Part shown: one piece after another, positions 5,779-6,367 of the stretch
Layout: every line of letters begins with the position of its first letter
How positions within the stretch are numbered: the stretch's first letter is position 1
Source: Pseudomonadota bacterium
GTDB taxonomy: Bacteria; Pseudomonadota; Gammaproteobacteria; Burkholderiales; Burkholderiaceae_B
NCBI GenBank assembly: GCA_023389535.1
Contig: JAEWEH010000077.1
Location: 1 to 6,367 of the forward strand
Direction: 5' to 3'
DNA: 6,367 bases
Translations under genes and position numbers: made by a program
The notes under the pieces: model-generated
What the model saw: only the letters and a program-made list of their open reading frames with translations
Database searches by the model: none
What the model was told of the DNA's origin: nothing

Positions 5779-6367
5779 ATGGCCGTCGTCGCAACAACGC
5801 AACCCGGGCCCGATAGCGTTAAGCTCGCCTTGCAGGAAGGCGGCCTGGTGTATTCGGCCGACGACATGCCGGGGATTACACGACGCAGGGCGGGTAAAGG
5901 CTTCCGTTATATCGGGCCCGACGGACAAAGCATACGCGATCCGCAGGTGATGGCCCGCATCCGTGCGCTGGCCATTCCGCCGGCGTACGAGCAGGTCTGG
6001 ATCTGTCCCGATCCGCGCGGGCATATCCAGGCCACGGCGCGAGACCAGAAGGGCCGCAAGCAATACTGCTACCATTCCGATTGGACGTCGGTACGCAACG
6101 CCAGCAAATATGATCAATTGCTTGACTTTGCGTTGGCCCTGCCGCGTATTCGACGCCGGGCTGCACGAGACATGGCGGCCGCCGCACCGGCGCATCAAAA
6201 GGTGATTGCAGTCGTCGTCCAATTGCTGGAGGCGACGCTGATCCGCATCGGCCAGCGAGAATACGCTACCGCCAATAAATCATTCGGATTGACGACCATG
6301 CGCCGTCGCCATGCCACCGTCGCCGGAGACAGCGTCCGGTTTCGTTTCAAGGGAAAAAGCGGCATAC
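5779..6367 (+). CDS. DNA topoisomerase IB (poxvirus type), 5' part only
   Basis: The frame starts at ATG 5779 and stays open to the right edge: 196 codons plus one base. These enzymes relax supercoils by nicking one strand through a 3'-phosphotyrosine. The N-terminal domain is typical: LVYSADDMPGITRRRAGKGF (23-42), IRALAIPPAYEQVWICPDP (62-80, carrying the family's IPPA-x5-WICP pattern), GHIQATARDQKGRKQYCYH (82-100). In the catalytic domain, R156 in LLEATLIRIG fits vaccinia R130, and K193 in FKGKSG fits vaccinia K167. The 37-residue spacing equals that in vaccinia. KSFGLTTMRRRH between them is also conserved. The second active-site Arg, the His/Asn and the nucleophilic Tyr lie beyond the window, so completeness cannot be judged. 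It starts 6 bp after the BrkB-family stop, with only a weak ribosome binding site (AGAAG), which fits coupling to the upstream gene. Confidence 0.93.
   Translation, partial: MAVVATTQPGPDSVKLALQEGGLVYSADDMPGITRRRAGKGFRYIGPDGQSIRDPQVMARIRALAIPPAYEQVWICPDPRGHIQATARDQKGRKQYCYHSDWTSVRNASKYDQLLDFALALPRIRRRAARDMAAAAPAHQKVIAVVVQLLEATLIRIGQREYATANKSFGLTTMRRRHATVAGDSVRFRFKGKSGI

Noticed and set aside
5644..6222. 192-codon minus-strand open frame
   Set aside because: Antisense to the BrkB-family tail and the topoisomerase IB gene, which has clear family motifs on the + strand.
1..6367. Mobile element, CRISPR, toxin-antitoxin or defence system
   Set aside because: No terminal repeats, transposase or integrase motifs, spaced repeats, or paired small toxin/antitoxin genes were found on either strand.

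Overview
The window looks like ordinary chromosomal DNA of a beta-proteobacterium, most likely in or near the Alcaligenaceae (Bordetella/Achromobacter/Pusillimonas type). This rests on roughly 60 % GC, on protein styles that resemble that group from memory, and on compact gene spacing. No search was run, so the genus is open. I see no insertion sequence, phage gene, tRNA, rRNA, CRISPR array or defence system.

Layout, left to right. (1) The 3' end of a YpfH-type serine esterase gene on the + strand (up to 286). (2) Converging on it, a compact minus-strand cluster read from 2656 down to 300: a PBP7-type D,D-endopeptidase (pbpG), an NRDE/TANGO2-family protein, and a small exported beta-sandwich protein. 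Gaps are 14 and 9 bp, and the last ribosome binding site overlaps the preceding stop codon, so this is probably one operon. Its likely promoter lies in a striking 61-bp block of about 20 % GC at 2688-2748. (3) A 217-bp intergenic stretch that also holds a + strand hairpin followed by TTTT. (4) A minus-strand MFS transporter gene (2874-4157), divergent from (5) a + strand cluster: a 170-residue protein whose C-terminal part resembles the GlcG/HbpS haem-binding fold, a YihY/BrkB family membrane protein, and a poxvirus-type DNA topoisomerase IB cut off by the right edge. The topoisomerase gene is open to position 6367 with no stop.

How the genes may work together: pbpG acts on peptidoglycan in the periplasm and the small signal-peptide protein is presumably in the same compartment. 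The NRDE protein is predicted cytoplasmic and has no obvious link to cell-wall work. The 144-bp region between the MFS gene and the GlcG-like gene carries paired GCAAG/CTTGC half-sites at near-helical spacing and could hold a shared operator. No new system is proven here. The best candidates for a second look are the GlcG-like protein with its divergent transporter, and the NRDE gene embedded in a cell-wall operon.
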